Assembly (NCBI GenBank): GCA_963777435.1
Contig: CAVZQT010000003.1
Location: forward strand, 1,798,001 to 1,862,000
DNA from: AP-15 sp963777435
Lineage (GTDB): Bacteria; Pseudomonadota; Alphaproteobacteria; ATCC43930; CGMCC-115725
DNA: 64,000 nucleotides
Reading direction: 5' to 3'
A program made the position numbers and the translations under genes. The stretch's first letter is position 1. Each line of letters starts with the position of its first letter. A model generated the notes under the pieces. That model saw nothing but the letters and a program-made list of their open reading frames with translations, did not search any database and was not told the DNA's origin. Positions 52,002 through 61,304 of this stretch are shown here, piece after piece.

Positions 52002-54236
52002 ATGGCGCGCACGCCGCGTACTTCACTCGACAGGCGAAAGCGCACGAAAGGCGCGCTGCCCTCGGCGAGCGAGGTTGCCACCTTCATCCGCGAGAGCCCG
52101 TCAGCGGTCGGGAAGCGCGAGATCGCGCGCGCCTTCAATCTTGCTCCCGGCGAGCGGCCGGCATTACGCCACATGCTGCGCCAAATCGAGCGCTCGGGAG
52201 CCGTCTCGCGCGCCGCTAATCGCCGGCTGACCGGCGGGACGCAGCTCCCCGAGCTGACAGTCGTCGAACGGGTCGGCGCCGACCCGGACGGCGTTCCGCT
52301 TGTGAGCCCCGTTAGCTGGCCGGGACCGGATCCGGCGCCATTGTTGCGGCTTGCCGAAGAGGGTGATGAAACCCTCGCCGTCGGGGCTCGCGCCGCCGCA
52401 CGGCTGGTGATGCTCGACAATGGCGAGATCGAAGCCCGCATCATCCGCCGGCTCGATCCCGGCGGCGAGCGCGTGGTCGGCATCTATCATAAGGATCGCG
52501 AGGGCGGCCGAGTGGTGCCGGCCGACCGCCGCAACAAGAGCGAGTACCAGGTGACCGAACGCGACGCCCCCGATGCCTGTGACAGCGAGCTGGTCGTCGC
52601 GGAGGTGCTGGCGAAGCCCCGCTTTGGTCCGCCGCGGGCACGGGTCATCGAACGGCTTGGGCGATCGACCGATCCCGGCGCGATCAGCCTTTTGGCGATC
52701 GCTTCATTTGACATCCCGACTGAGTTTCCTGCGGCCGCGATTGCCGAAGCCGAAGCCGCGGCCCCTGTCGGCCCCACCGAACGAACTGATCTGCGTGATC
52801 TGCCGCTGGTGACGATCGATGGCAGCGATGCCCGCGATTTCGACGACGCAGTATGGGCCGAGCCCGATCCGGACATGTCAAATCCGGGAGGCTGGCATCT
52901 CGTTGTCGCGATCGCCGACGTCGCTTGGTATGTCCGGCTTGGCAGCGCCCTCGACCAAGAGGCGGAGCGGCGCGGCAACTCGGTTTATTTTCCCGACCGC
53001 GTCGTGCCGATGTTGCCCGAGGCATTGTCGAACGATCTGTGCTCGCTAAAGCCCGGGGTCGATCGCGCCTGCCTCGCGGTTCATCTGTCGATCGATGCCG
53101 CCGGCCCCAAGCGCAGCCATCGTTTTGTGCGCGCGCTGATGCGCTCCGCCGCCCGGCTGACTTACGAGCAGGTCCAGGCTATCCAAGATCGGCAGCGCGA
53201 GCCGCCGGAGTTGGTCCCGCGCCCGGCGATCGAGGCGCTCTACGGCGCTTTCGCAGCATTGGCGAGAGCGCGCGCGGCGCGCGGCGCGCTGGAGCTCGAC
53301 TTGCGCGAAGATCGGGTGGTGCTCGACGCCGATCGGCGGCCCATCGCAGTCGTCCCTGCGCCGCGCCTGGACAGCCATCGGCTGATCGAGGAGTTTATGA
53401 TCCTCGCCAATGTCGCAGCGGCCGAAGAGCTCGAGGCGCGTCATCAGCCCTGCATGTACCGGATCCACGACGCGCCGGACCCGGCCAAGATCGAGGTCCT
53501 CCGCGATTTCCTCGAAGAAAGCGGCATCCCTGGCTTGGCTTTCGCTAAAGGCCAAGCGCTGAAGCCCGAACTGTTCAACCGCCTTCTGCGCCGCGCCGAA
53601 GGCACCCCGGTTGCCCCGCTCGTCAACGAACTGGTCTTGCGCTGTCAAGCTCAGGCGGCCTACAGCCCGGACAATATCGGCCATTTTGGGCTGGCGCTGC
53701 GGCGTTACGCACATTTCACTTCGCCAATCCGGCGCTATGCCGATCTCTTGGTTCATCGCGCATTGATCGCGGGCGGCAACTCGGCCGGAAATGATTTTGG
53801 CTTGGGCGGGCTACCGCACGGGGTCGATCACGAACAGATGGTTGCGATTGGCGAGCACATCTCGGCGACCGAACGGCGCGCCGTGGCCGCCGAGCGCGCA
53901 GCAATCGATCGCTACCGCACGACTTTGCTCGCCGATGCCGTCGGCAGCACCTTTGCTGGGCAGATCAGTGGCGTCGCCAATTTCGGGCTGTTCGTGACCC
54001 TCTCCGAGAGTGGGGCCAACGGGCTCGTCCCGATCTCCTCGCTTCCGGCCGATTACTACGATCTGCGGGAGAAGCCGCCGCGCCTCGTCGGCCGGCGCTA
54101 TGGCCGCACCTTCCAGCTTGGAAATGCGGTTACCGTCCGGCTGCTGGAAGCGGACGCGATCGGCGGGCGGTTGCTGTTGCGGGTGGAGCACGAGGCGCCG
54201 CCGCCGCGCGGCTTTCGAGCCAGCCGGCGAGGTTGA
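52002..54236 (+). CDS. rnr: Ribonuclease R
   Basis: A 744-residue exoribonuclease. The ATG is directly after the topA TGA. An N-terminal winged-helix/RNase-B OB region is followed by the RNB catalytic domain, VTIDGSDARDFDDAVWAEPD (metal-binding acids) and WHLVVAIADVAWYVRLGSAL with VYFPDRVVPMLPEALSNDLC. HFGLALRRYAHFTSPIRRYA with DLLVHRALIAGG is near the end. A C-terminal S1 domain has GSTFAGQISGVANFGLFVTL. It degrades structured RNA processively from the 3' end. It is probably one operon with topA. Confidence 0.96.
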   Translation: MARTPRTSLDRRKRTKGALPSASEVATFIRESPSAVGKREIARAFNLAPGERPALRHMLRQIERSGAVSRAANRRLTGGTQLPELTVVERVGADPDGVPLVSPVSWPGPDPAPLLRLAEEGDETLAVGARAAARLVMLDNGEIEARIIRRLDPGGERVVGIYHKDREGGRVVPADRRNKSEYQVTERDAPDACDSELVVAEVLAKPRFGPPRARVIERLGRSTDPGAISLLAIASFDIPTEFPAAAIAEAEAAAPVGPTERTDLRDLPLVTIDGSDARDFDDAVWAEPDPDMSNPGGWHLVVAIADVAWYVRLGSALDQEAERRGNSVYFPDRVVPMLPEALSNDLCSLKPGVDRACLAVHLSIDAAGPKRSHRFVRALMRSAARLTYEQVQAIQDRQREPPELVPRPAIEALYGAFAALARARAARGALELDLREDRVVLDADRRPIAVVPAPRLDSHRLIEEFMILANVAAAEELEARHQPCMYRIHDAPDPAKIEVLRDFLEESGIPGLAFAKGQALKPELFNRLLRRAEGTPVAPLVNELVLRCQAQAAYSPDNIGHFGLALRRYAHFTSPIRRYADLLVHRALIAGGNSAGNDFGLGGLPHGVDHEQMVAIGEHISATERRAVAAERAAIDRYRTTLLADAVGSTFAGQISGVANFGLFVTLSESGANGLVPISSLPADYYDLREKPPRLVGRRYGRTFQLGNAVTVRLLEADAIGGRLLLRVEHEAPPPRGFRASRRG

Positions 54237-54341
54237 TCACCAGGCCGCGGCGATTTACCATTGATCAGCTCAGTTCTTGGATTTGGGCCGAGACTGGCGA
54301 TCCCCGACGCTTCTTCGGCGGGGATTCCTGGGGTATGTTCG

Positions 54342-55994
54342 ATGGCGATGTCGTTGCGTTCGGCCGCTGGGCTCGTACCGACGTGCCTGGTCGCCGCCTC
54401 CCTCGCTCTTGCCGGCTGCACTGAGATCCAGCCAATGCCGGTCGACTCGGCCGGCCGGTTGTTTGCGCGCGGCCTCGATCAAATCGACGAGCTGTACATC
54501 GTGCGAGTGTCCAACCGCGTATTGGCCCTCGGCGCCGCTGACCGACTTTCGCTGCTCGACCCTAAATTGCGGCTGACCGAGACACCCGGGCCGCAAGATC
54601 GAACTGAGCTCGTACTCAGCTACGGAAATCGTGAGGTTACCACTTACCCAAGCCCCTCGACCGATGATCCGCACGGCTGGGCGAGTTGGTTGAGCCGGTT
54701 TGAGGCCGACGCCAAACGGACCTCGCCGATCGTCGCGGCCGATTCACAAGACGATATTGACAAGGCCATGTTCGACGGCATTACCGGCGGCCTCGACCGC
54801 TTTTCCCGATACTCGACGCCACAGGTTGCTCGCGATCAGCGTGCCGCCCGCGATGGCTTTGGCGGAGTCGGCATCCTGCTCGAGGACGATGCTCAACCGT
54901 ATCGGATCACCAAGGTTCTTCCGGGGAGCCCCGCCGATATCGCCGGCATCCGGGTCGGCGACCGCCTCGTCTCGGTCGACGGCCAGACGACAGCGCGCCG
55001 TTCGCAAAACGAAGTCGTTCGCCAGCTGCGCGGACCGGTTTCGAGCACCGTGATGGTCACCATCGATCGCGCAGGCCATGGCGGACCACAAAGCTACGCG
55101 CTACAGCGCAAGCTGATCGTATTGCCGACAGTGACTGTGACGCGCGGCAACGGCGTCGCCGTCTTTCACATCTCGGGGTTCAATCAAAACACGACGCAGC
55201 AGCTGGTAACGGAACTGGAAGCGGTCCAGCGCGAGATGGGACCCAATCTGCGCGGCATTGTCCTTGATCTGCGCGGTGATCCCGGCGGCCTGCTCGATCA
55301 GGCGGTAAGCCTCACGGATGTATTTGTTGATAAAGGGCCGATCGTCGCGACTGTCGGCCGCTATCCGGCGAGCCGTCAATATTTCGAGGCGGGGGGCGAT
55401 GCGGTGGCACCTCGGGTGCCGATTGTCGTCCTGATCAATGGTGGCTCGGCATCAGCATCCGAGATCCTGGCGGCGGCATTGCAGGACGCAGGGCGAGCCG
55501 TCGTTGTCGGCACCTCTTCTTATGGAAAGGGCACTGTGCAAACGGTGCTGCGACTGCCCAATGACGGCGAGCTGATCCTGACCTGGGCCGAACTCGTGGC
55601 GCCAGCCGGCTATTCCCTGAACGGGCATGGCGTTGTCCCGACGATTTGCACCAGCGATCTCGGCAATGACACTCAGTCTATCGAGACCGCTTTGCAGCGC
55701 GCCGGCCACGCCGGCTCGGCCTCGTCGATACAACTGACCCCGCGCGCCTCGCTCGACGAACACGGCTGGGCCGATTTGCGGCGCTCTTGTCCGCCGCGAA
55801 CGGGCGACCGGCCGATCGATGTGGCGGTTGCCGAGCGTTTGTTGGGCGATCCGGTCCTTTACAGCCAGGCATTGCACCTGATCGGCGCTGCCCCGAACCT
55901 GGCGGCAAAGCCCGTCGGCAACGCGCCGGCGGCCTCCGAGCGCGCCTTGACAGGGGTAGACGGATCGCTATCTTCGACGGATCATTCTCCGTAA
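54342..55994 (+). CDS. S41 family C-terminal processing peptidase, putative lipoprotein
   Basis: A 550-residue protease. From ATG 54342 (or ATG 54348, six bases later, 8 bases after a TATGTT element) it begins with a short basic region and LVPTCLVAASLALAGCTEIQ, a signal peptide with lipobox LAGC, so it is probably a lipoprotein. The PDZ domain (GILLEDDAQPYRITKVLPGS, then PADIAGIRVGDRLVSVDGQT) lies at about 170-255. The S41 domain has VAVFHISGFNQNTTQQLVTE, IVLDLRGDPGGLLDQAVSLT and the catalytic Ser in INGGSASASEILAAALQDAG; its Lys partner is in TSSYGKGTVQTVLRLPNDGE. It would trim periplasmic proteins. Confidence 0.9.
   Translation: MAMSLRSAAGLVPTCLVAASLALAGCTEIQPMPVDSAGRLFARGLDQIDELYIVRVSNRVLALGAADRLSLLDPKLRLTETPGPQDRTELVLSYGNREVTTYPSPSTDDPHGWASWLSRFEADAKRTSPIVAADSQDDIDKAMFDGITGGLDRFSRYSTPQVARDQRAARDGFGGVGILLEDDAQPYRITKVLPGSPADIAGIRVGDRLVSVDGQTTARRSQNEVVRQLRGPVSSTVMVTIDRAGHGGPQSYALQRKLIVLPTVTVTRGNGVAVFHISGFNQNTTQQLVTELEAVQREMGPNLRGIVLDLRGDPGGLLDQAVSLTDVFVDKGPIVATVGRYPASRQYFEAGGDAVAPRVPIVVLINGGSASASEILAAALQDAGRAVVVGTSSYGKGTVQTVLRLPNDGELILTWAELVAPAGYSLNGHGVVPTICTSDLGNDTQSIETALQRAGHAGSASSIQLTPRASLDEHGWADLRRSCPPRTGDRPIDVAVAERLLGDPVLYSQALHLIGAAPNLAAKPVGNAPAASERALTGVDGSLSSTDHSP
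55947..55974 (+). promoter_or_regulatory. Candidate promoter of rpmG inside the end of the S41 gene
   Basis: TTGACA at 55947-55952 (perfect -35) and TATCTT at 55969-55974 are separated by 16 bases. It would start transcription at about 55981, 32 bases before the rpmG ATG, giving the small ribosomal gene its own promoter even though the S41 coding sequence runs on to 55994. Confidence 0.6.
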
Positions 55995-56012
55995 TCGCGG
56001 GAACGCGTTGTC

Positions 56013-56180
56013 ATGGCCAAGACCAGCACAGTTCTGATCAAACTCGTCAGCAGCGCTGACACCGGTTTTTATTATGTGACCAAGAAAAACCCGCGGAACA
56101 AAACGGCCAAGCTCGAGCTGAAGAAATTCGACCCGGTAGCGCGCAAGCACGTCCTGTTCAAGGAAGCAAAAATCAAATAG
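56013..56180 (+). CDS. rpmG: 50S ribosomal protein L33
   Basis: A 55-residue protein, complete. MAKTSTVLIKLVSSADTGFY followed by YVTKKNPRNKTAKLELKKFD and PVARKHVLFKEAKIK is a standard L33, of the type without zinc-binding cysteines (the CxxC pairs are absent). It sits at the end of the topA-rnr block, with its own likely promoter. A hairpin-forming segment follows its stop. Confidence 0.96.
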   Translation: MAKTSTVLIKLVSSADTGFYYVTKKNPRNKTAKLELKKFDPVARKHVLFKEAKIK

Positions 56181-56184
56181 GGAT

Positions 56185-56234
56185 CCACGCCGATCGGCGG
56201 CGGCTCTTATAACCCGATTGGGTGGCCGGCGTGG
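56185..56234. terminator. Structured segment after rpmG, possible terminator
   Basis: CCACGCCG at 56185-56192 pairs perfectly with CGGCGTGG at 56227-56234, and a nested ATCGG/CCGAT pair extends the stem on one side with an 8-base bulge. No T-run follows (TTAAAG), so it may be a terminator helped by Rho, or another RNA structure. Confidence 0.4.
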
Positions 56235-56317
56235 TTAAAGGCTCGGTCAATTAGTGCTTAAGCCGCCCTGACCTAAGTGTCATACTGCTTCGATCCACAA
56301 GGCGATCGGAGGCTGTC

Positions 56318-57011
56318 ATGACAAAGTACATGCTGGTTAGCTTCAAAACCTGCCCATGGGTGCAGCGCTCGGCGATCGTGCTGCGCGAAAAGAACACCGA
56401 ATTTGAGCTGCGCCATATCGAGCCCGACAACCGCCCGGACTGGTTTCTGGCAATCTCGCCGCACAAGAAAGTGCCGGTGCTGCGCATCGACGACCGGATC
56501 TCGTTGTTCGAGTTCAAACGCGATCAACGAGTATCTCGACGAAACCATCGAACCTCGGTTGCATTCGGCCGATCCTGTCGAACGCGCGCTCAATCGCGCC
56601 TGGACCGATTATGTGCCAACCTTCGCCAGCACCGTGACGGCTACCGCGTATGCCGACACAGAGGAAGACTACAACAAGGCTGCCGCAGGGATCACGGTGC
56701 CGTTTGAGCGGCTCGAAAAGGCGCTCGAAAAGCAAGGCAACGGCCCATTCTTTAATGGCGAGAAGTATTCGCTCGTCGACGCTGCTTACGCGCCCTTCCT
56801 GCAGCGCTATTTCTTCCTCGACCGGGTTAGGAAACTTGGCCATATCGAGAATTACCCGGGGTTGAAGGCGTGGGGCGAGGCTTTGATGAAGCGGCCGTCG
56901 ACCCATTCCTTCCCACAGGCCGAGTTCGAGGCGATGTATCGCGAAGGTCTGCGCCGCCGCAACAAGTGGGTATCGCAGTTTATCGAACCGGTGCGGGCGG
57001 CAGCCGAGTAA
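56318..57011 (+). CDS. Glutathione S-transferase family protein, frame interrupted
   Basis: The N-terminal thioredoxin-like half from ATG 56318 reads MTKYMLVSFKTCPWVQRSAI, VLREKNTEFELRHIEPDNRP, then WFLAISPHKKVPVLRIDDRI. A single-base shift at 56511-56520 interrupts the conserved glutathione-binding E-S-x-A-I element; after it the frame continues AINEYLDETIEPRLHSADPV to LFNGEKYS-like sequence (FFNGEKYSLVDAAYAPFLQR) and ends EPVRAAAE at 57011. FKTCPWVQR has a Cys-Pro motif like omega or beta classes. It is probably a glutathione-dependent detoxifying or thiol enzyme of about 230 residues. Confidence 0.83.
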
Positions 57012-57043
57012 CAAGCATTCCTCGAATAAACCTTTCTCCAGCC

Positions 57044-57078
57044 AAGGCGCAGGCAGTACGCTGCCTGCGCCTTTTGTT
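57044..57078 (+). terminator. Rho-independent terminator after the glutathione S-transferase gene
   Basis: GGCGCAGGCAG (57046-57056) and CTGCCTGCGCC (57061-57071) form a perfect 11-bp stem, extended to 13 by flanking AA/TT, with the tetraloop TACG. A TTTTGTT tail follows. It sits 33 bases after the stop codon. Confidence 0.9.
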
Positions 57079-57119
57079 GGGCGGGCGGTCGGGTTGTTGG
57101 GCGATCGGGGAGAAACAGC

Positions 57120-58391
57120 GTGGATCAAGCCGGTGCGAGCGGGCTCGTCGAAACCGCAAGGCGGGTATTGCCGGGCGGTACATTCGGTAATTTTCCGGGC
57201 GAGGTCGTGATCCGCGAGGGTCGCGGCGGCCGCGTTTGGGACGAAGACGGCAAGGAATATGTCGACTTTCTGCTCGGCTCGGGACCGATGCTGGTCGGCC
57301 ATGCCCATCCCGAAGTCACCGAAGCGGCTCAGGCGCGAATCGCCCAGGGGACGACGTTTTTCGCCAATAATCGCTGGGGCATCGAACTCGCCGAGGAAAT
57401 CGTCGCGGCGGTGCCTTGCGCCGAACAGGTGCGTTTCGTATCAGCGGGTTCGGAGGCCGATCTCTATGCGATGCGCGCTGCCCGCGCCTTTCGCAAGCGC
57501 GACAAGATCCTGAAATTCGAGGGCGGCTATCACGGCATGAGCGACTACGCGCTGATGAGCCTTGCCCCAAGGCAGCCCGGAAATTTCCCGCGTCCGGTGG
57601 CGGATTCGGCTGGCATCCCGAAGAGCCTGCGCGACGAAATCCTGGTGGCCCCGTTTAATGATCTCGAGAGTGTCGAGAGTCTGGTGCGCGAGCATCATGA
57701 CGAGCTTGCGGGGGTCATTGTCGAGCCATTGCAGCGCATCATCCCGCCGCAGCCGGGATTTCTGCAAGGGTTGCGCCGGATCACCGCTGATAACGGCATT
57801 CCGCTGATCTTCGACGAGGTGGTGACCGGCTTCCGCCTCGCTTATGGCGGGGCCCAGGAATATTACGGCGTCGTCCCTGATCTCTGTACCTTGGGCAAGG
57901 TGATCGGCGGCGGCTTTCCGCTCGCGGCAATCGCCGGCCGCGCCGAGATCATGGCGCATTTCGACCGTGGCGCCGTCGGCGACGAGGGTTTTCTGATGCA
58001 GATCGGCACCTTGTCGGGCAATCCGGTGGCTGCAGCCGCGGGGCTCGCCACGCTTGATATCCTGCGTGGTCCTGGCGCTTATGACCGTCTGTTCACAACT
58101 GGGCGCGAGCTGATGCGCAATCTCGACGGCTTGCTAAAGCGGGCCGGGATCGCGGCACAGGTGATCGGTGCGCCGCCCTTGTTCGACGTCGTGTTTACCG
58201 GCGAGCCGGTGCGCGATTATCGCGGGGTGCTGCGTGGCGACGGCGAGCTGATGCGGCGCTTCAACGCGCTATTGCGCGAGCGCGGCATCCTTAAAGGCGA
58301 GCAGAAATACTACGTGTCGCTCGCCCACACTTCCGAGGATATTCGCCACACGACCGAAGCCTGGAAATCGGCGATCGCCGCCCTCGCCTGA
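57120..58391 (+). CDS. Class III aminotransferase, glutamate-1-semialdehyde aminomutase-like
   Basis: A 423-residue PLP enzyme beginning with GTG at 57120. VLPGGTFGNFPGEVVIREGR, VWDEDGKEYVDFLLGSGPML, then VGHAHPEVTEAAQARIAQGT are typical of HemL-like proteins. VRFVSAGSEADLYAMRAARA and ILKFEGGYHGMSDYALMSLA follow. LIFDEVVTGFRLAYGGAQEY holds the PLP-contact Asp, and CTLGKVIGGGFPLAAIAGRA the PLP Lys. The lack of strong HemL-only features suggests a paralogue that isomerises or transaminates another amino-aldehyde or amino acid, rather than the heme-pathway enzyme. It stands alone between a terminator and a convergent gene. Confidence 0.85.
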   Translation: MDQAGASGLVETARRVLPGGTFGNFPGEVVIREGRGGRVWDEDGKEYVDFLLGSGPMLVGHAHPEVTEAAQARIAQGTTFFANNRWGIELAEEIVAAVPCAEQVRFVSAGSEADLYAMRAARAFRKRDKILKFEGGYHGMSDYALMSLAPRQPGNFPRPVADSAGIPKSLRDEILVAPFNDLESVESLVREHHDELAGVIVEPLQRIIPPQPGFLQGLRRITADNGIPLIFDEVVTGFRLAYGGAQEYYGVVPDLCTLGKVIGGGFPLAAIAGRAEIMAHFDRGAVGDEGFLMQIGTLSGNPVAAAAGLATLDILRGPGAYDRLFTTGRELMRNLDGLLKRAGIAAQVIGAPPLFDVVFTGEPVRDYRGVLRGDGELMRRFNALLRERGILKGEQKYYVSLAHTSEDIRHTTEAWKSAIAALA

Positions 58392-58490
58392 AGTGTGCGC
58401 GCAACAGTACAGCCTGCGGATGTCCGACCGGTGAGGTGTCTTGGCGTCCGGCCTATGCGCGTCAGCCGCCGGTTGTCCCTTCGCGGACAA

Positions 58491-60193
58491 TTACGCGGCG
58501 GCTTCGGTCACTGGCGCGGTTCGGCGAACGGGGAGGGGAGTGGGGTCGGGGAGCGGGATCAGGGTGGCGTCGGTGTAGGGGCGATCATCGCGTTCGACGC
58601 GGCGGCGGATGCGGTGCAGGTAAAGGTAGAAGGCGGCGAGCTTGGCGTGGGTTTCGATGATTTCGCGGACCCGACGCGGGTAGAAGACGAGCGGGTTTTC
58701 GTGCGCCATGCCCGAGCGGCGGCTACGGCGCAGTTTGCGGCGAAAATAGCCGCCCTGCAATGGATGCACGTTTTCCTGAATAAAGGTGAAGTAGAATTGC
58801 AGTATATGGTTTAACAGCCGCACCGGCTTGATGCCGCTCGCCTTGGCACGGCGCAGGATGGTTTCGATGTGCTGTTCCGAATAATAAAGGTCCCAGGCTT
58901 CGCGATAGACTTTCTGCCATTCTTCGGCGGTCATGACCGGATGACCGGTGGTGACGTGCTCAAGATCGTATTTGTTCATGTCGGGGTCCATCCACACCCC
59001 GCCCGCGTTGAGCGCCTTGTGGTCGGCCGAGCCCGGCAATGGCGTTAAGATAAAGAATTCGAGCAGGTCGACCGGCAATTCCTGCTGTACGGTTTTGATG
59101 TCGCGCGCGATGCGCTCCGGCGTATCACCCGGAAACCCGAGGATATAGCCGGCATAGGTGATGACCTGCTTTGCCCGCCACGCGAGAAACATCTGTCGGT
59201 ATTCGTGCACCCGGTTCTGCTTTTTCTTGGCCTGCAGCAGATTGTCCGGGTTGATGTTTTCCAGACCGATAAAGACCCGCTTGCAGCCGGCGCGCGCCGC
59301 CTTATCGACAAAATTCGGGATGCGGTGGCACAGCGTGTCGACTTGAATGATGAACTGCAGACGGAGGCCCTCGTCTTCCCGCATTTGGATCAGCCGGTCA
59401 AAAATCGCCTCCCAATTGCGATTGCGGGCGAAGTTGTCGTCGGTAATAAAAAAGCGGAACACGCCCTGTGCCAGATTGGCGCGCACCAGCCGCTCGACAT
59501 CGTCGGCATCGCGCCAGCGCGATTTGCGACCCTGAACATTGATGATCGTGCAAAAGCTGCATTGAAACGGGCAGCCGCGCCCGGCATCGAACGCGCCAAT
59601 CGTCTCGCCGTAGCGGCGTACGATGTCGATCGGCAAAAACGGCGTCACCTGCTGCTGCAGCCCCGGCAGATCATCCATGTAGTCGTAGATCGGCCGCAAT
59701 CGCCCGGCGAGCGCGTCGCGCGAACAGTCCCTCAAGCCGGCCCTCGGCCTCGCCGGCAAACAGGGTGATCCCGATATCGAGCGCCTGCTGCGAGATCGGG
59801 TGGCAGATCGGGCAGCATCGCCAGGCAACCGGAAACATGGAACCCGCCGATCGCCACGGCGATCTCGGCCTCGCGAAACCGGGCGGCCAGATCCGTCGCC
59901 CGCGGGAACTGGTTCGACTGCACGCCGACGAAGCAGACGATGCCGGCATCGGCGGCCTTGATCCGGCGGATGATCTGGCGGATCGGGATGACGGTGTGGC
60001 ATTCGTCATAGGCGCGGATCTCGACCGCGATGTCGGGGCCGAGCGCGCGGCGCTGGGCAATGTCGGACGCGATGCCATAGAGGCAGGCAAGCGAGTTCGA
60101 CGGGATCCAGGATTTCCACCACTGGATCACATAGCCGTCATCATCGTAATGCGACGGCTTGATCAGCTCGACGACAAACCGGCGGTCCCCCAA
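58491..60193 (-). CDS. B12-binding radical SAM protein of unknown function, frame interrupted
   Basis: Read leftward from a TTG near 60193 (start uncertain). The N-terminal cobalamin-binding-like domain has VELIKPSHYDDDGYVIQWWK with SWIPSNSLACLYGIASDIAQ and VGVQSNQFPRATDLAARFRE. Frame breaks near 59800 and 59715 are followed by RPIYDYMDDLPGLQQQVTPF and GRGCPFQCSFCTIINVQGRK, with CxxxCxxC. The radical SAM core continues GVFRFFITDDNFARNRNWEA, RVFIGLENINPDNLLQAKKK and TYAGYILGFPGDTPERIARD to DLYYSEQHIETILRRAKASG. It is distinct from the HpnR-like pair. The substrate is unknown. Two single-base breaks interrupt an otherwise clear protein of about 565 residues. Confidence 0.8.
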
Positions 60194-60319
60194 CGCTCCC
60201 TCGCCCCGCAATATCGCCCCACCCCTATTACCCGTATCGCGGTCCGCGGGGAAGCGCGCACTCGCCACCGCCGATCGAAGCCCCTAAGCTCTCGATCAGC
60301 AGCGATTGAGGAGAGGCGG

Positions 60320-61206
60320 ATGTTCGAAGGGTTTACGCGGACGGAAATCGACACCTCGGGGGCGCGGATCAATCTGCGGCATGGCGGTGACGGCCCGCCG
60401 CTGTTACTGCTGCACGGCAACCCGCTGACCCATGCTTCTTGGGGCAAGATCGCGCCCGATCTCGCCAAGCATTTTCACGTCGTCGCGGCCGATCTGCGCG
60501 GCTATGGCGACAGCGTCGGCCCCGATGACGGCGGCGAGAACAATGTCAATTACTCGTTCCGGGCGATGGCGCAGGACCAGGTCGAGGTCATGGAAAGGCT
60601 CGGCTATCGCGAGTTCTTTGTCGCCGGGCATGACCGCGGCGCGCGCACCACCGCCCGCATGTGCCTCGACCATCCCGACCGGGTCAAGCGGGCGGCGTTG
60701 ATCGACATCCTGCCAAATCACCACATCTGGACCCACACGTCGCGGGAATGGGCATTGCGCTCGTGGCATTGGTCTTTGATGGCCCAGCCTTACGACTTGC
60801 CCGAGCGGATGCTGGCCGGCATTCCGGCGCAATATTTCATGGAGAAGAAATTGTCGAAGCCCGGGATCGGTCTCGGATTTTTTGATCCCGAAGCGTTCGC
60901 CGAGTATGTCCGCTGTTTCAATTGGAAGACGATAAAAGGCTCATGCGCCGATTACCGCGCTTGCGCCACCTGCGACTTCGAGATGGACAAGGCCGATTTC
61001 GAGGCCGGGCGTAAAATCACGGTTCCGCTGTTGGTGATCTGGGGCGCGAAAAGCCATACCGAGGGGGTTCACGGCGACGTGCTGGCGGTGTGGCAACGCG
61101 ATTATGCGACCAATGCTCGGGCGGGCCGATCCCGTGCGGCCATTATGTGCCGGAAGAGGCGCCCGCCGAGACACTGCGCTGGTTGATGCAGCATTTCACC
61201 GGCTGA
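60320..61206 (+). CDS. Alpha/beta hydrolase, haloacetate dehalogenase-like, frame interrupted near the 3' end
   Basis: ATG 60320 has GAGGAGAGGCGG upstream. LRHGGDGPPLLLLHGNPLTH, WGKIAPDLAKHFHVVAADLR, then GYGDSVGPDDGGENNVNYSF and FVAGHDRGARTTARMCLDHP follow. The nucleophile is Asp in GHDRG, as in fluoroacetate dehalogenases and epoxide hydrolases. The acid lies in VPLLVIWGAKSHTE. A break near 61115 interrupts the last part, after which PCGHYVPEEAPAETLRWLMQ, including the catalytic His (GHYVPEEAP), continues to a TGA at 61206. The substrate may be a haloacid or epoxide. Confidence 0.83.
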
Positions 61207-61304
61207 GCGAGGGAGTTCATCGCCGGGTCAAAGCGAGTGGTGTTGAACAAGTAGAGGTTCGCGACGGCGTTTTCCCGGACTCGCTTTTCGATTAAACCCC
61301 GCTG

